From: a virus
Length of the DNA: 38,589 nt
Virus record (IMG/VR): IMGVR_UViG_3300031841_001733
Span: 1 to 38,589 of that record
Reading direction: 5' to 3' (one strand)
How positions within the stretch are numbered: the stretch's first letter is position 1; each line of letters begins with the position of its first letter. The translations under genes and the position numbers were made by a program. This document shows positions 1-6,687 of this stretch, one piece after another. A model generated the notes under the pieces. That model was given only the letters and a program-made list of their open reading frames with translations, was not told where the DNA came from and did no database searches.

Positions 1-38
1 GGACACTTAACCCTAACTGGGTTGATCCAGATGCCTGA
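1..38 (+). CDS. 3' end of an upstream structural gene (partial)
   Basis: The frame beginning at base 3 encodes a protein-like tail ending NPNWVDPDA and stops with TGA at 36-38. The rest lies outside the window. By T7-type gene order this should be the end of the tail fibre or of a gene just after it. The frame would be compatible with the tail fibre that runs off the right edge if the two ends were joined, but the fibre is only at the start of its beta-helix there, so DNA is probably missing between them. The next gene starts 22 bases later. Confidence 0.45.
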   Translation, partial: TLNPNWVDPDA

Positions 39-59
39 TAACCTTATTTGAGGTAAACT

Positions 60-215
60 ATGATTACTCTTATCCGTCCAATTCTTTTTGCATTTTTGCA
101 ATCTCAACAAGTCAAAAAACTAATTGTTGATCTACTTACTAAGTTGGCTGAGTCTACTGATAATACTGTCGATGACAAAGCTGTTGAATTTATCAAAAAC
201 GGTCTTTTTCCTTGA
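60..215 (+). CDS. small hypothetical protein, 51 aa
   Basis: The ORF starts at ATG 60 with a good ribosome binding site (TTGAGGT) just upstream. The N-terminus is hydrophobic (MITLIRPILFAFLQ), followed by a charged, probably helical half ending KNGLFP. The stop overlaps the TTG start of the next gene. Short proteins of this type occur next to tail genes in cyanophages (recollection, not searched). The function is unknown. Confidence 0.7.
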   Translation: MITLIRPILFAFLQSQQVKKLIVDLLTKLAESTDNTVDDKAVEFIKNGLFP

Positions 216-844
216 CATATTACAAACATCTGCCACAATTTGAAACTCCTGGTAAAGCATACGAAATCACCACAGGAAGTACGTCTGTAAATCAACAATT
301 GAGTCACGATTGCCGCCGTATCAGCATTCACCCGACCGGTCACGATATTTATTTTGGTATTGGTAACGCAGCGCAAATCGCTGAAGGTGTTCCTGCTGAA
401 GCTGTTGCCGTAGCTACTGCCGCTGCTTCAGGTGTTGCAGAAGTTCGTACTGTTACTCTGTCTGGTTTTTATGAAGTCGGTGATCAGTTGACTGTTGTTG
501 TCGATGGCACTTCTCTTACTTATGAAGTTACCGCTGATGATCAAGATAACACTGCAGCTACAACCCTTAGCAACGTTGCAGCGAGCGTTAAAGATGCACT
601 AAATGCTGATGCTACTATTGGTGCAGCTTTTACCGTAACTAGCAGCGGTGCTGTTATTACTATTACACATGACACTGTCAACACTGCATTCACGTTGACC
701 GCTGAAGTGACAGCTAACGACGATGACAATCACTTTGTCAAAACCGACGAGCGTGTGTATATCAGTGTTCCTCCTGGTAGCTATATTGCTGTCAAAGCCA
801 CTACTAGCAACAACGGTAAATGTTACATTTCTGAGTATAACTAA
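212..844 (+). CDS. virion-type beta-rich hypothetical protein, 210 aa
   Basis: The only usable start is TTG 212, which overlaps the preceding TGA (TTGA), so translation is probably coupled. The product is rich in Thr, Val and Ala. Its middle part, from about residue 75 to 170, looks like a repeated beta module of phage tail proteins: a VTLSG strand, a VDGTSLTYEV strand, a helix around VAASVKDALNAD, then strands ending VITITH. A similar module appears in the tail tube B protein of this phage. By position and composition it is likely a virion decoration or tail accessory protein; the exact role is unknown. Confidence 0.65.
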   Translation: MTYYKHLPQFETPGKAYEITTGSTSVNQQLSHDCRRISIHPTGHDIYFGIGNAAQIAEGVPAEAVAVATAAASGVAEVRTVTLSGFYEVGDQLTVVVDGTSLTYEVTADDQDNTAATTLSNVAASVKDALNADATIGAAFTVTSSGAVITITHDTVNTAFTLTAEVTANDDDNHFVKTDERVYISVPPGSYIAVKATTSNNGKCYISEYN

Positions 845-1320
845 TGGAATGGGCAGAACCACCTACACTGCCTCCTATACTACTTCCAGAAGCGCCTGAG
901 TTGCCTTTAGCGGTGTTAGAGGTGCCAAGGGCTGAGTTACCTAGTTACACACCCATTGTGGTGCCTCCTAACACCCTTAGACCACCTCCTGGTGTGCAGG
1001 GTATCAACGTTGAAGAATCTCCACCCGAAAAAGAAAAAGATTCTGAAAAGGCAGATAAAGGTAAATCACAAACAAATAAAAGCAAAGACATTAACATTCC
1101 ACCCGAAGCACAGATAGTAGAAATACCTTTTACGGATATAGAAGTGCCTATGCCTTCTACTACTATCATGACAACTGCAGCAACGACAGCATTTATTAGT
1201 GTTGCCGCCACCCTTACTGCAACATCCTTGTTCAAATACCTAGTAATGGTATTCAAACCAGTTTTTAAACAGACATGGAACAAGATAACCAAAAAGAAGA
1301 ACAAAAAAAAGGATTCTTAG
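844..1320 (+). CDS. proline-rich protein with C-terminal membrane segment, 158 aa
   Basis: ATG 844 overlaps the previous TAA (TAATG). The first 60 residues are very proline-rich and acidic (PPTLPPILLPEAPELPLAVL). Residues about 60-85 are charged. A hydrophobic stretch follows (TTAATTAFISVAATLTATSL), then a lysine-rich tail. This looks like a single-pass membrane protein with a basic C-terminus. It lies between tail fibre and small terminase, where T7 has its holin, so a lysis role is possible but unproven. Confidence 0.65.
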   Translation: MEWAEPPTLPPILLPEAPELPLAVLEVPRAELPSYTPIVVPPNTLRPPPGVQGINVEESPPEKEKDSEKADKGKSQTNKSKDINIPPEAQIVEIPFTDIEVPMPSTTIMTTAATTAFISVAATLTATSLFKYLVMVFKPVFKQTWNKITKKKNKKKDS

Positions 1321-1577
1321 CTAAAGTTAAGGAAAATACTGAGGATGAAATTCAAATCCTTGGAACTTTTGTACGTTTAGGTGTTGTGGTTTGGAGTGGT
1401 TTTATCATTACTCTAAACTATGTTGACTTACCTATGATCAAAAAAGGTCAAAGCGGTGGTGACATAACATTTGTTGCCTCAGTTTTTACAGGTGCGTTGG
1501 CTACTTTTGGTTTGACAACATCTAATAGCAAAGTTGGAAACACTAAACCATCTGACCCTAAAAAGAAAGAGCAATGA
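1275..1577 (+). CDS. holin-like small membrane protein, 100 aa
   Basis: ATG 1275 lies inside the 3' end of the preceding gene (46-base overlap). The protein has a charged N-terminus (MEQDNQKEEQKKGF), two predicted membrane segments (around LGVVVWSGFIITLNYV and ITFVASVFTGALATFGL) and a lysine-rich C-terminus ending PKKKEQ. This size, topology and position between tail fibre and terminase match phage holins such as T7 gp17.5, although no sequence similarity to gp17.5 is evident. The stop overlaps the next start (ATGA). Confidence 0.6.
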   Translation: MEQDNQKEEQKKGFLAKVKENTEDEIQILGTFVRLGVVVWSGFIITLNYVDLPMIKKGQSGGDITFVASVFTGALATFGLTTSNSKVGNTKPSDPKKKEQ

Positions 1578-1924
1578 AACGTTTTATTCTGCTGCTATTG
1601 TTAGCTAGCCCTGTATCTGCAAATCAAGTGACCCCTAACTTCACACAGGGGTCCATGCAATCAACCACCACTACCACTATTGACATTGACCGTACTATTG
1701 AGTCTAATGTTTACGGTGGAAAATATCAATCATGGTCAGGAACAAACGTAACAGCGAGCGGAGACATCGCAGATTCTGCTACAACTTATTCAATCACCAC
1801 TGCTGGGGAACAATTTCAACTAGAGATCGTAGACAGAGCAGCAGGAGTGATCGAAGACAGCCTAGTAACCGAAACTATCGAACAGGTTTCTACTACTACT
1901 TCCTTGTCAGTCTTCTCTCAATAA
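1574..1924 (+). CDS. secreted hypothetical protein, 116 aa
   Basis: ATG 1574 overlaps the previous stop. Residues 1-16 form a clear signal peptide (MKRFILLLLLASPVSA, then NQ). The mature part is Thr/Ser-rich with a TTTTTIDIDRTIE motif and ends SVFSQ. Similar secreted proteins occur beside terminase genes in cyanophages (recollection). The function is unknown, but export to the periplasm suggests a role in lysis, envelope change or exclusion. Its last 190 bases are also open in another frame that belongs to the next gene. Confidence 0.65.
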   Translation: MKRFILLLLLASPVSANQVTPNFTQGSMQSTTTTTIDIDRTIESNVYGGKYQSWSGTNVTASGDIADSATTYSITTAGEQFQLEIVDRAAGVIEDSLVTETIEQVSTTTSLSVFSQ

Positions 1925-2382
1925 TAAATCCAGCCTTTGCAAACGAAGAACCAACTGTTAAAAATACTTCTAACCCCGTGGCCGCGGCAACTGGCAATGT
2001 GACCAATCAGGCCGTGATGTTTCAAAACAACGGAGCACCATCAAGACAGTATTTTGGCCCTAATATCAGCTGCAACGGTGCAACTATGCAGCTAAGCCCT
2101 TTTTACATGGGCAACGATACCATTCCTAGAGACTCAGAAAGTTATGTGCGTTCTGGTAACTGGGGAATGCAAATAAACTTTGCTATACCTCTTGATGGAG
2201 GCATGACAGAGCTGTGCAAAAGCATTGCACGTAAACACGAACAAAAAATACGTCTTGATTACGAACTTGTTCGTGCTCTGAAATGTACGGAAATCATGAA
2301 AACTGGCTTTATGTTTAGGCCTGGTAGTCGTGTAGAGGTTCTTTGTCATGACGTAGTACCTATTGTGTCAATTCAAAAATGA
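1732..2382 (+). CDS. secreted or anchored hypothetical protein with unclear start
   Basis: The C-terminal 150 residues look like a real conserved protein (SISCNGATMQ-type region, FYMGND, LDYELVRALKC, four cysteines). Just before it comes a typical signal peptide core ending INPAFA, then NEEP. However, no ATG, GTG or TTG lies close upstream in this frame. The only start is ATG 1732, giving an Arg-rich leader of about 50 residues that overlaps the previous gene out of frame. Later candidates such as GTG 1978 would remove the signal. Either the long form is made, an unusual start is used, a -1 shift from the previous frame occurs, or there is a sequence error. Confidence 0.55.
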   Translation: MVRNKRNSERRHRRFCYNLFNHHCWGTISTRDRRQSSRSDRRQPSNRNYRTGFYYYFLVSLLSIINPAFANEEPTVKNTSNPVAAATGNVTNQAVMFQNNGAPSRQYFGPNISCNGATMQLSPFYMGNDTIPRDSESYVRSGNWGMQINFAIPLDGGMTELCKSIARKHEQKIRLDYELVRALKCTEIMKTGFMFRPGSRVEVLCHDVVPIVSIQK

Positions 2383-2615
2383 TTGAAGCCATAGTTTCAG
2401 CATCTATCGCAGCTATAGCAGCTGGTGCTGCACTACAAACACGAACACATAACAGACTTTCTGAATTAGACCGTCGTATTGATACCTTTGAACTACGTGT
2501 AGCTACATCGTATGTACCGAAGGATGAGTTTGTAGCGTCCGTAAAAAAAATTGAAGATCACATGATTCGTATCGAAAATAAAATCGATCAAATTGTTCTC
2601 AAACAAAGTCTATAA
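2379..2615 (+). CDS. small membrane-anchored coiled-coil protein, 78 aa
   Basis: ATG 2379 overlaps the previous TGA (ATGA). The N-terminus is a short membrane segment (MIEAIVSASIAAIAAGAAL). It is followed by a heptad-like helix (LSELDRRIDTFELRV) and a second one (VKKIEDHMIRIENKIDQIV). An anchored coiled coil at this place, just before the small terminase, could be a spanin-like or holin-associated protein. Similar small proteins are common in cyanophages (recollection). The function is not established. Confidence 0.65.
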   Translation: MIEAIVSASIAAIAAGAALQTRTHNRLSELDRRIDTFELRVATSYVPKDEFVASVKKIEDHMIRIENKIDQIVLKQSL

Positions 2616-2857
2616 TGGCAACAGGAAAAGCGACTGAAGATCAGTTCAACGAACTGCATAGTCTTGTAACAAAGGAGTTTCTTGCGCGAATCAAATCTGG
2701 CGAGGCCACCACCCAAGACCTGAAAGCAGCTTGTGATTGGCTAAAAACTAATGATATTAGTGGTGTAGCTCTTGAAAGCAATCCACTGTCAAAACTTGCA
2801 AGTCTGATGCCAGAAGTTGATCCAGAACTTGTACAAACAAGGCTACATGGCCGATGA
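2615..2857 (+). CDS. terS: terminase small subunit (DNA maturase A-like), 80 aa
   Basis: A short helical acidic protein with the layout of T7-type gp18: an N-terminal helix (FNELHSLVTKEFLARIKSGE), then DLKAACDWLKTNDISG. It should recognise concatemeric phage DNA and load the large subunit for packaging. The call rests on the helix pattern, the size and the position upstream of the large terminase, as in T7-like phages. The start overlaps the previous stop (TAATG) and the end overlaps the next gene (ATGA). Confidence 0.7.
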   Translation: MATGKATEDQFNELHSLVTKEFLARIKSGEATTQDLKAACDWLKTNDISGVALESNPLSKLASLMPEVDPELVQTRLHGR

Positions 2858-3102
2858 ATACATCTACGTACTACAAACAGAACTCTGCTGCACGCAAAAG
2901 GCGTCTAAAACAGCAGGGTGCCTACAACAAAACCAAAAAGGGACTCATGATCCGTACAGCAGCTAACAAGCTTAACCGAAAGCTTGGCACATATGGAAAC
3001 GGAGATGGCAAAGATGCTTCTCATACTGGACCTGGCAAAGGTAAGACAGAGAAAGCCTCTACTAACCGTCGTCGTCCACGAATGAAGCAACGCTACGCAT
3101 AA
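2854..3102 (+). CDS. small very basic protein, 82 aa
   Basis: Lys/Arg-rich throughout, with a recognisable central motif NKLNRKLGTYGNGDGKDASH and a C-terminus RRRPRMKQRYA. Such proteins with the LGTYGNGDGKDASH motif recur in cyanophage genomes (recollection). The charge suggests nucleic-acid binding or packaging in the head. It sits between the terminase subunits, overlapping terS by ATGA. The function is unknown. Confidence 0.65.
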   Translation: MNTSTYYKQNSAARKRRLKQQGAYNKTKKGLMIRTAANKLNRKLGTYGNGDGKDASHTGPGKGKTEKASTNRRRPRMKQRYA

Positions 3103-3105
3103 CGC

Positions 3106-3435
3106 ATGACCCCTTTACTTCCAACGCCTGACCACTACTTACAAAATCTAATAACCATGACGTCCTCTGAAGCCAAGCGCCTTTGGAGGCGCAGCATCAA
3201 AGAACACTTTGGATGCACATGTGTTTACTGTGGAGAAACTTATGACTTACACGAACTTACTTTGGATCATGTTCACCCTAGAACCTTTGGTGGTGAAGAT
3301 ATTACAAGCAACCTCGTACCTTGCTGCAAACAGTGTAATCAGGCAAAAGGAAGTAGTAATTGGTTGTCTTGGATGAGACAAACATTTGGAATCAATCGAC
3401 TTAGAGAAACTCTTATTTATTCACACATTAACTGA
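3106..3435 (+). CDS. HNH endonuclease, 109 aa
   Basis: A classic zinc-bound HNH fold: CVYCGE near residue 43, LDHVHPRTFGGEDITSNLVP around residue 60, then CKQCNQAKGS. The His of LDHVHP, the Asn of TSNLVP and the last His/Asn position define the ββα-metal site, and the two CxxC pairs hold zinc. It nicks or cleaves double-stranded DNA. ATG 3106 is 3 bases after the previous stop; ATG 3157 would also give a full domain. It lies between the two terminase genes. HNH nucleases beside terminases take part in packaging in some phages, but a free-standing homing role is also possible. Confidence 0.8.
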   Translation: MTPLLPTPDHYLQNLITMTSSEAKRLWRRSIKEHFGCTCVYCGETYDLHELTLDHVHPRTFGGEDITSNLVPCCKQCNQAKGSSNWLSWMRQTFGINRLRETLIYSHIN

Positions 3436-4049
3436 TGGCAAAACGTACTTACAATCGCCGCGCCCGTCAAACCGCTAAGACCCCTGTCCGTGACGATGGA
3501 CGTGGTCGTACACAACGTCAAAAAGCTGCACAAGTTGCACGTGACACTGGTTCTAAAGACCGCGTGACTCGTGGTCGTGGTGTAACTCGCACTGCTACTG
3601 GCGCACCTCGTGGTGCACAAGGACCTGCATCTGCTCCTCAACAAGGACCTAGCCGCCGTGTAACTGGCATGATCGGTTCAAGAACTACACCACTAACTAC
3701 TACTGGACCTCGTACTCCAGGACCTGGTAAGGCTGGCAACATTGGACGCCAACTCCGTACTGCTGCAAAAGTAGGTACTATCGTCAATCCTAGAACTGAC
3801 CTGCCTGCAAAACTTGGTGCAACTGCATCGCTGATTGCTGATCTTGCTACCCGTACTAAAGGTAAACCTGCAAAACCTGCACGTCGTGGTATGTCTAGCA
3901 TGGGCGAAGGCTACAAGAAAAAAGAAAAAGAAGCCAGCCGTAAGGCAGTTGCCTCTAACTTTGACCGTGCTTTTGCCGCTGCACGTAAAGCTGGTAAAAA
4001 GACATTTACTTGGCGGGGTAAAACCTACACCACCAAAATGAAAGGCTAA
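3435..4049 (+). CDS. basic, Ala/Gly/Thr-rich protein, 204 aa
   Basis: Extremely basic, low-complexity N-terminal two thirds (many R, K, T, G, P) and a defined C-terminal element with FDRAFAAARKAGKKTFTWRG followed by KTYTTKMKG. I recall this ending in other marine phage proteins, but its role is not known to me. It starts at a TGATG overlap with the HNH gene and ends 4 bases before the large terminase. A DNA-condensing or head protein fits its charge; this is inference. Confidence 0.6.
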   Translation: MAKRTYNRRARQTAKTPVRDDGRGRTQRQKAAQVARDTGSKDRVTRGRGVTRTATGAPRGAQGPASAPQQGPSRRVTGMIGSRTTPLTTTGPRTPGPGKAGNIGRQLRTAAKVGTIVNPRTDLPAKLGATASLIADLATRTKGKPAKPARRGMSSMGEGYKKKEKEASRKAVASNFDRAFAAARKAGKKTFTWRGKTYTTKMKG

Positions 4050-4053
4050 AGTC

Positions 4054-5775
4054 ATGACCAACGTCGTTTTGGCGTTGCAGAACGATTTCAAGCTGTTTCT
4101 ACAAGCACTGTGGCAGCAGCTTGATCTTCCATCCCCGACACGTGCTCAATATGCAATCGCAGACTATCTTCAACATGGACCTAAACGTCTACAGATACAA
4201 GCTTTCCGTGGTGTGGGAAAATCATGGATTACTGGAGCCTTTGTTCTGTGGACGCTTTTCAATAACCCTGAAAAAAAGATAATGATTATCAGTGCGTCTA
4301 AAGAACGTGCTGACAACATGTCTATCTTCCTACAAAAACTAATTATTGAGACACCTTGGCTATCTCATTTGCGTCCTAAATCAGATGACTCCCGATGGTC
4401 CAGAATCTCCTTTGACGTTAATTGTAGCCCTCACCAAGCTCCTTCAGTTAAGTCTGTTGGCATTACTGGTCAACTTACTGGTAGTCGTGCTGATCTCATG
4501 ATTCTTGATGATATTGAGGTCCCTGGCAACAGCATGACAGAACTCATGCGTGAAAAGCTACTACAACTGTGTACTGAAGCTGAATCTATCCTTACTCCAA
4601 AAGAAGATTCTCGTATTTGTTACCTTGGTACACCTCAGACATCCTTTACTGTCTATTCTAAGCTGGCTGAGAGGTCCTACAAGCCCTTCATTTGGCCTGC
4701 TAGGTACCCTAGGAAGGTAAGCCAATACGAAGGCCTCTTAGCGCCGCAGCTAGTGGCCGATATAGACAACGGTGCTGAACCTTGGAACGTAACTGATCCT
4801 TGTCGCTTCGCTGATGATGACCTCATTGAACGTGAAGCAGCTATGGGTCGGTCTAATTTTCTTCTCCAGTTCATGCTGGATACCTCCCTTAGTGACAGTG
4901 AAAAATTCCCACTTAAGATGGCTGACCTTGTCGTTACTGCCGTCAACCCTACTACTGCTCCTGACTCCGTTATCTGGTGCTCAGACCCAAGAAACGTTAT
5001 CAAAGAACTCCCAACGGTTGGCCTACCTGGAGATTATTTCTACAGTCCAATGCAGCTCCAAGGTGAGTGGCATCCTTACCAAGAAACAATCTGCAGCGTT
5101 GATCCGTCGGGTCGTGGAACGGATGAAACGGCAGCAGCTTTTATATCCCAACGAAACGGTTTCCTGTACTTGCACCGAATGTGTGCTTACAAAGATGGGT
5201 ACTCAGACAATACACTTCTAGATATCCTTAGACACTGTAAGAAATACAACGTATCCAAACTTGTCATTGAGACTAACTTTGGTGACGGTATAGTCGCAGA
5301 ACTGTTTAAAAAACATCTTCAACAAACTAAACAGTTGATAGACGTTGAAGAGGTTCGTGCAAACGTACGCAAAGAAGACCGCATCATTGATGCCCTTGAA
5401 CCGGTGATGAACCAACACAGATTGGTGGTTGACAAAGACGTCGTTGATTGGGACTACAAGTCTAACAAAGACGAAGCACCCGAAAAACGTCTTCTTTACA
5501 TGCTGTTCTACCAGATGTCGAGGATGTGTCGTGAGAAGGGTGCTGTTAAACATGATGACCGCTTAGATGCGTTAGCTCAGGGCGTTAAATACTTCACTGA
5601 CTGTATGTCTATCTCAGCTCAAGAAGCTGTCAACCAAAGAAAACGTGAAGAATGGAATGACCTGCTCCGTGCATCTATCGAAGACCCACAAGGTTCTGCT
5701 AATCACCTTGTTCTTGGTATGACAAAAGACCAAAGACAACAAGCTAGACAAAATGGTGTCCATCGCTGGGTGTAA
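4054..5775 (+). CDS. terL: terminase large subunit (DNA maturase B), 573 aa
   Basis: The ATPase-nuclease motor that packages DNA into the prohead and cuts concatemers, equivalent to T7 gp19. The Walker A loop is FRGVGKSW (residues 51-58) and Walker B is LMILDDIE (148-155). The C-terminal nuclease part begins near VDPSGRGTDETAAAF, whose Asp is the usual first metal ligand, and continues with IETNFGDG and HDDRLDALAQG. Its length is close to T7 gp19. It is the last gene before a 400-base non-coding stretch, which is where the genome ends are expected in this family. Confidence 0.95.
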   Translation: MTNVVLALQNDFKLFLQALWQQLDLPSPTRAQYAIADYLQHGPKRLQIQAFRGVGKSWITGAFVLWTLFNNPEKKIMIISASKERADNMSIFLQKLIIETPWLSHLRPKSDDSRWSRISFDVNCSPHQAPSVKSVGITGQLTGSRADLMILDDIEVPGNSMTELMREKLLQLCTEAESILTPKEDSRICYLGTPQTSFTVYSKLAERSYKPFIWPARYPRKVSQYEGLLAPQLVADIDNGAEPWNVTDPCRFADDDLIEREAAMGRSNFLLQFMLDTSLSDSEKFPLKMADLVVTAVNPTTAPDSVIWCSDPRNVIKELPTVGLPGDYFYSPMQLQGEWHPYQETICSVDPSGRGTDETAAAFISQRNGFLYLHRMCAYKDGYSDNTLLDILRHCKKYNVSKLVIETNFGDGIVAELFKKHLQQTKQLIDVEEVRANVRKEDRIIDALEPVMNQHRLVVDKDVVDWDYKSNKDEAPEKRLLYMLFYQMSRMCREKGAVKHDDRLDALAQGVKYFTDCMSISAQEAVNQRKREEWNDLLRASIEDPQGSANHLVLGMTKDQRQQARQNGVHRWV

Positions 5776-5798
5776 ACCCAGACATACACTGGGTGTAA
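5766..5798 (+). repeat. overlapping inverted and direct repeats at the end of terL
   Basis: CTGGGTGTAA occurs at 5766-5775 and again at 5789-5798, and ACCCAG lies between them at 5776-5781. The RNA can therefore fold as CTGGGT/ACCCAG with a GTAA loop, or as ACCCAG/CTGGGT with a 7-base loop, and these are mutually exclusive. No T-run follows, so this is not a standard terminator. Confidence 0.5.
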
Positions 5799-5924
5799 GA
5801 CAAGGCCTACACTTGGTTTCTCAAGAATCTCACCCAAGTCTCAAAATAACACCACATGTATAAGGGGGAGGGGAAAGGAAGGGTGGACCGGACTCGTCCC
5901 CCCCAACGGGACTAGACCGTCTAC

Positions 5925-5939
5925 CGCACCTTCGGTGCT
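5925..5939 (+). repeat. hairpin CGCACCTTCGGTGCT, copy 1
   Basis: A 5-bp stem GCACC/GGTGC with a TTC loop. An identical 15-base sequence is found at 7825-7839. There is no adjacent T-run here. Confidence 0.5.
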
Positions 5940-5968
5940 AAGTAGACAATCCAGTCCCTTTATTTATA

Positions 5969-5998
5969 CAGTAATGTCCCCGGGAATGGACATTCTGT
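5969..5998. repeat. long imperfect hairpin in the non-coding region
   Basis: ACAG-T-AATGTCC pairs with GGACATT-CTGT, giving 11 base pairs with one bulged T and the loop CCGGGAAT. It is the strongest inverted repeat in the non-coding region. It could be a packaging, termination or replication signal; no T-run follows. Confidence 0.55.
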
Positions 5999-6016
5999 GA
6001 ATACTGTAAGTACTGG

Positions 6017-6064
6017 GTTTAATAACAAGTTTAACTACCAGTTTAATTGTGAATTTAAGGGAGC
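6017..6064. repeat. four tandem 12-bp repeats, (G/A)TTTAA plus 6 bases
   Basis: GTTTAA occurs at 6017, 6029 and 6041, and ATTTAA at 6053, exactly 12 bases apart each time. The six bases between the cores vary. A constant spacing near one helical turn places the cores on roughly the same DNA face. The arrangement recalls the series of short repeats next to the terminal repeats in T7 and iteron-like protein binding sites. The function here is unknown. Confidence 0.65.
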
Positions 6065-6142
6065 TTGAATTCTCATTATCGGTATCATCTCTAAATGATG
6101 ATCTGGATAATATGATTCATACAGTAGGGGTACTATCAACAA

Positions 6143-6148
6143 TATAAT
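6143..6148 (+). promoter_or_regulatory. candidate host-type -10 box ahead of the first early gene
   Basis: A perfect TATAAT lies 30 bases before ATG 6178. No good TTGACA is found 16-18 bases upstream (TACAGT at 6120-6125 is a poor match). The surroundings are AT-rich, so this is only a candidate early promoter read by host RNA polymerase. Confidence 0.35.
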
Positions 6149-6177
6149 ACATTCAATATATTCAATACTATTAATAC

Positions 6178-6315
6178 ATGGACTTTAAATTAGACGAAGT
6201 AAAGATCATGAAGTGTAAAGAATGTGGTGTAGATGTACCGGTAAACGTTAATTATCCGATTGACAGTGTTACTTGTCTTAGGTGTTGGGCTAAGAAGAAG
6301 TCCGATGAAAAATGA
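6178..6315 (+). CDS. small zinc-ribbon-like protein, 45 aa
   Basis: ATG 6178 encodes a short protein with two CxxC pairs, KCKECG and TCLRCW, spaced as in a zinc ribbon, and a basic end (KKKSDEK). It is the first gene after the presumed genome end, so it should be expressed very early. Tiny zinc-ribbon proteins of phages often bind nucleic acid or host polymerase, but nothing here fixes the role. There is no Shine-Dalgarno sequence, as is common in cyanobacteria. Confidence 0.7.
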   Translation: MDFKLDEVKIMKCKECGVDVPVNVNYPIDSVTCLRCWAKKKSDEK

Positions 6316-6443
6316 CAAAAATTTCTGAAGCCTATTCACGCGGCAGCGAGGACCCAGCACCCCCCATGGCCCCCCTGGTTTCGCGAGGTGTAGGGGGTGG
6401 GTACGTCCAAAACACGTCCAGTCCATCTTTTTTCTGCTGGTAG
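6312..6443 (+). CDS. possible 43-aa protein
   Basis: ATG 6312 overlaps the preceding TGA (ATGA), which is the typical coupling in this genome. The product is Pro/Gly-rich (EDPAPPMAPLV, then GVGGGYVQ) with no recognisable domain. The DNA here is unusually GC-rich with G and C runs, so the open frame may be incidental. Confidence 0.3.
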   Translation: MTKISEAYSRGSEDPAPPMAPLVSRGVGGGYVQNTSSPSFFCW

Positions 6444-6612
6444 CCCAGTCATAGCAAGGGTTCTCAGCCGTTGCGTAACTGTGTGAGATGCAGGTACGCA
6501 AGGTTGGACGGTATCAATGGCTACAAAGGATGTCTACGCATATATAGATCGCGTGTTTCCATTTCCTGACATTCCGTAACTCAAACTCACTCAATCTGTC
6601 GCGCCAACTATA

Positions 6613-6653
6613 AGTACAACTTATCAAGACTGATAAACAAAACTTATCGTACT
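6613..6653. promoter_or_regulatory. nested palindrome, candidate operator
   Basis: The inner inverted repeat is TTATCA-AGAC-TGATAA at 6621-6636. The outer arms AGTAC (6613-6617) and GTACT (6649-6653) are also complementary, and a further CTTATC lies inside at 6643-6648. It sits directly upstream of a TTGACA box, where an activator or repressor would bind. Confidence 0.45.
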
Positions 6654-6658
6654 GGGGC

Positions 6659-6687
6659 TTGACACTGATCAGGGTCAGGGCAATGAT
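6659..6687 (+). promoter_or_regulatory. candidate sigma70-type early promoter
   Basis: TTGACA at 6659-6664, a 17-base spacer, then AATGAT at 6682-6687 (4 of 6 matches to TATAAT). The transcript would start about 40 bases before ATG 6738. This is the best host-type promoter in the early region. Confidence 0.5.

Larger units (their letters stand above)
5776..6177. other. 402-base non-coding region, probable genome-end region
   Basis: No convincing gene is present. It holds an unbroken purine tract at 5862-5883, the 11-base palindrome TAGACCGTCTA at 5915-5925, a GCACC-TTC-GGTGC hairpin at 5926-5938, a longer hairpin at 5969-5998, four 12-base tandem repeats at 6017-6064, an ATCATC/GATGAT inverted repeat at 6084-6102 and a TATAAT box at 6143-6148. 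It lies between the large terminase (right end of a T7 map) and the first early gene (left end), so the direct terminal repeat and packaging signals probably lie here. That assignment is inferred from gene order, not seen directly. Confidence 0.6.

Noticed and set aside
945-1304. Minus-strand frame of 119 codons
   Set aside because: Shadow of the proline-rich protein gene; no ribosome binding site and no gene is convincing on the minus strand anywhere.
6488-6579. Two short frames of 19-20 codons
   Set aside because: No ribosome binding site or conserved pattern, and they lie in what looks like a control region.
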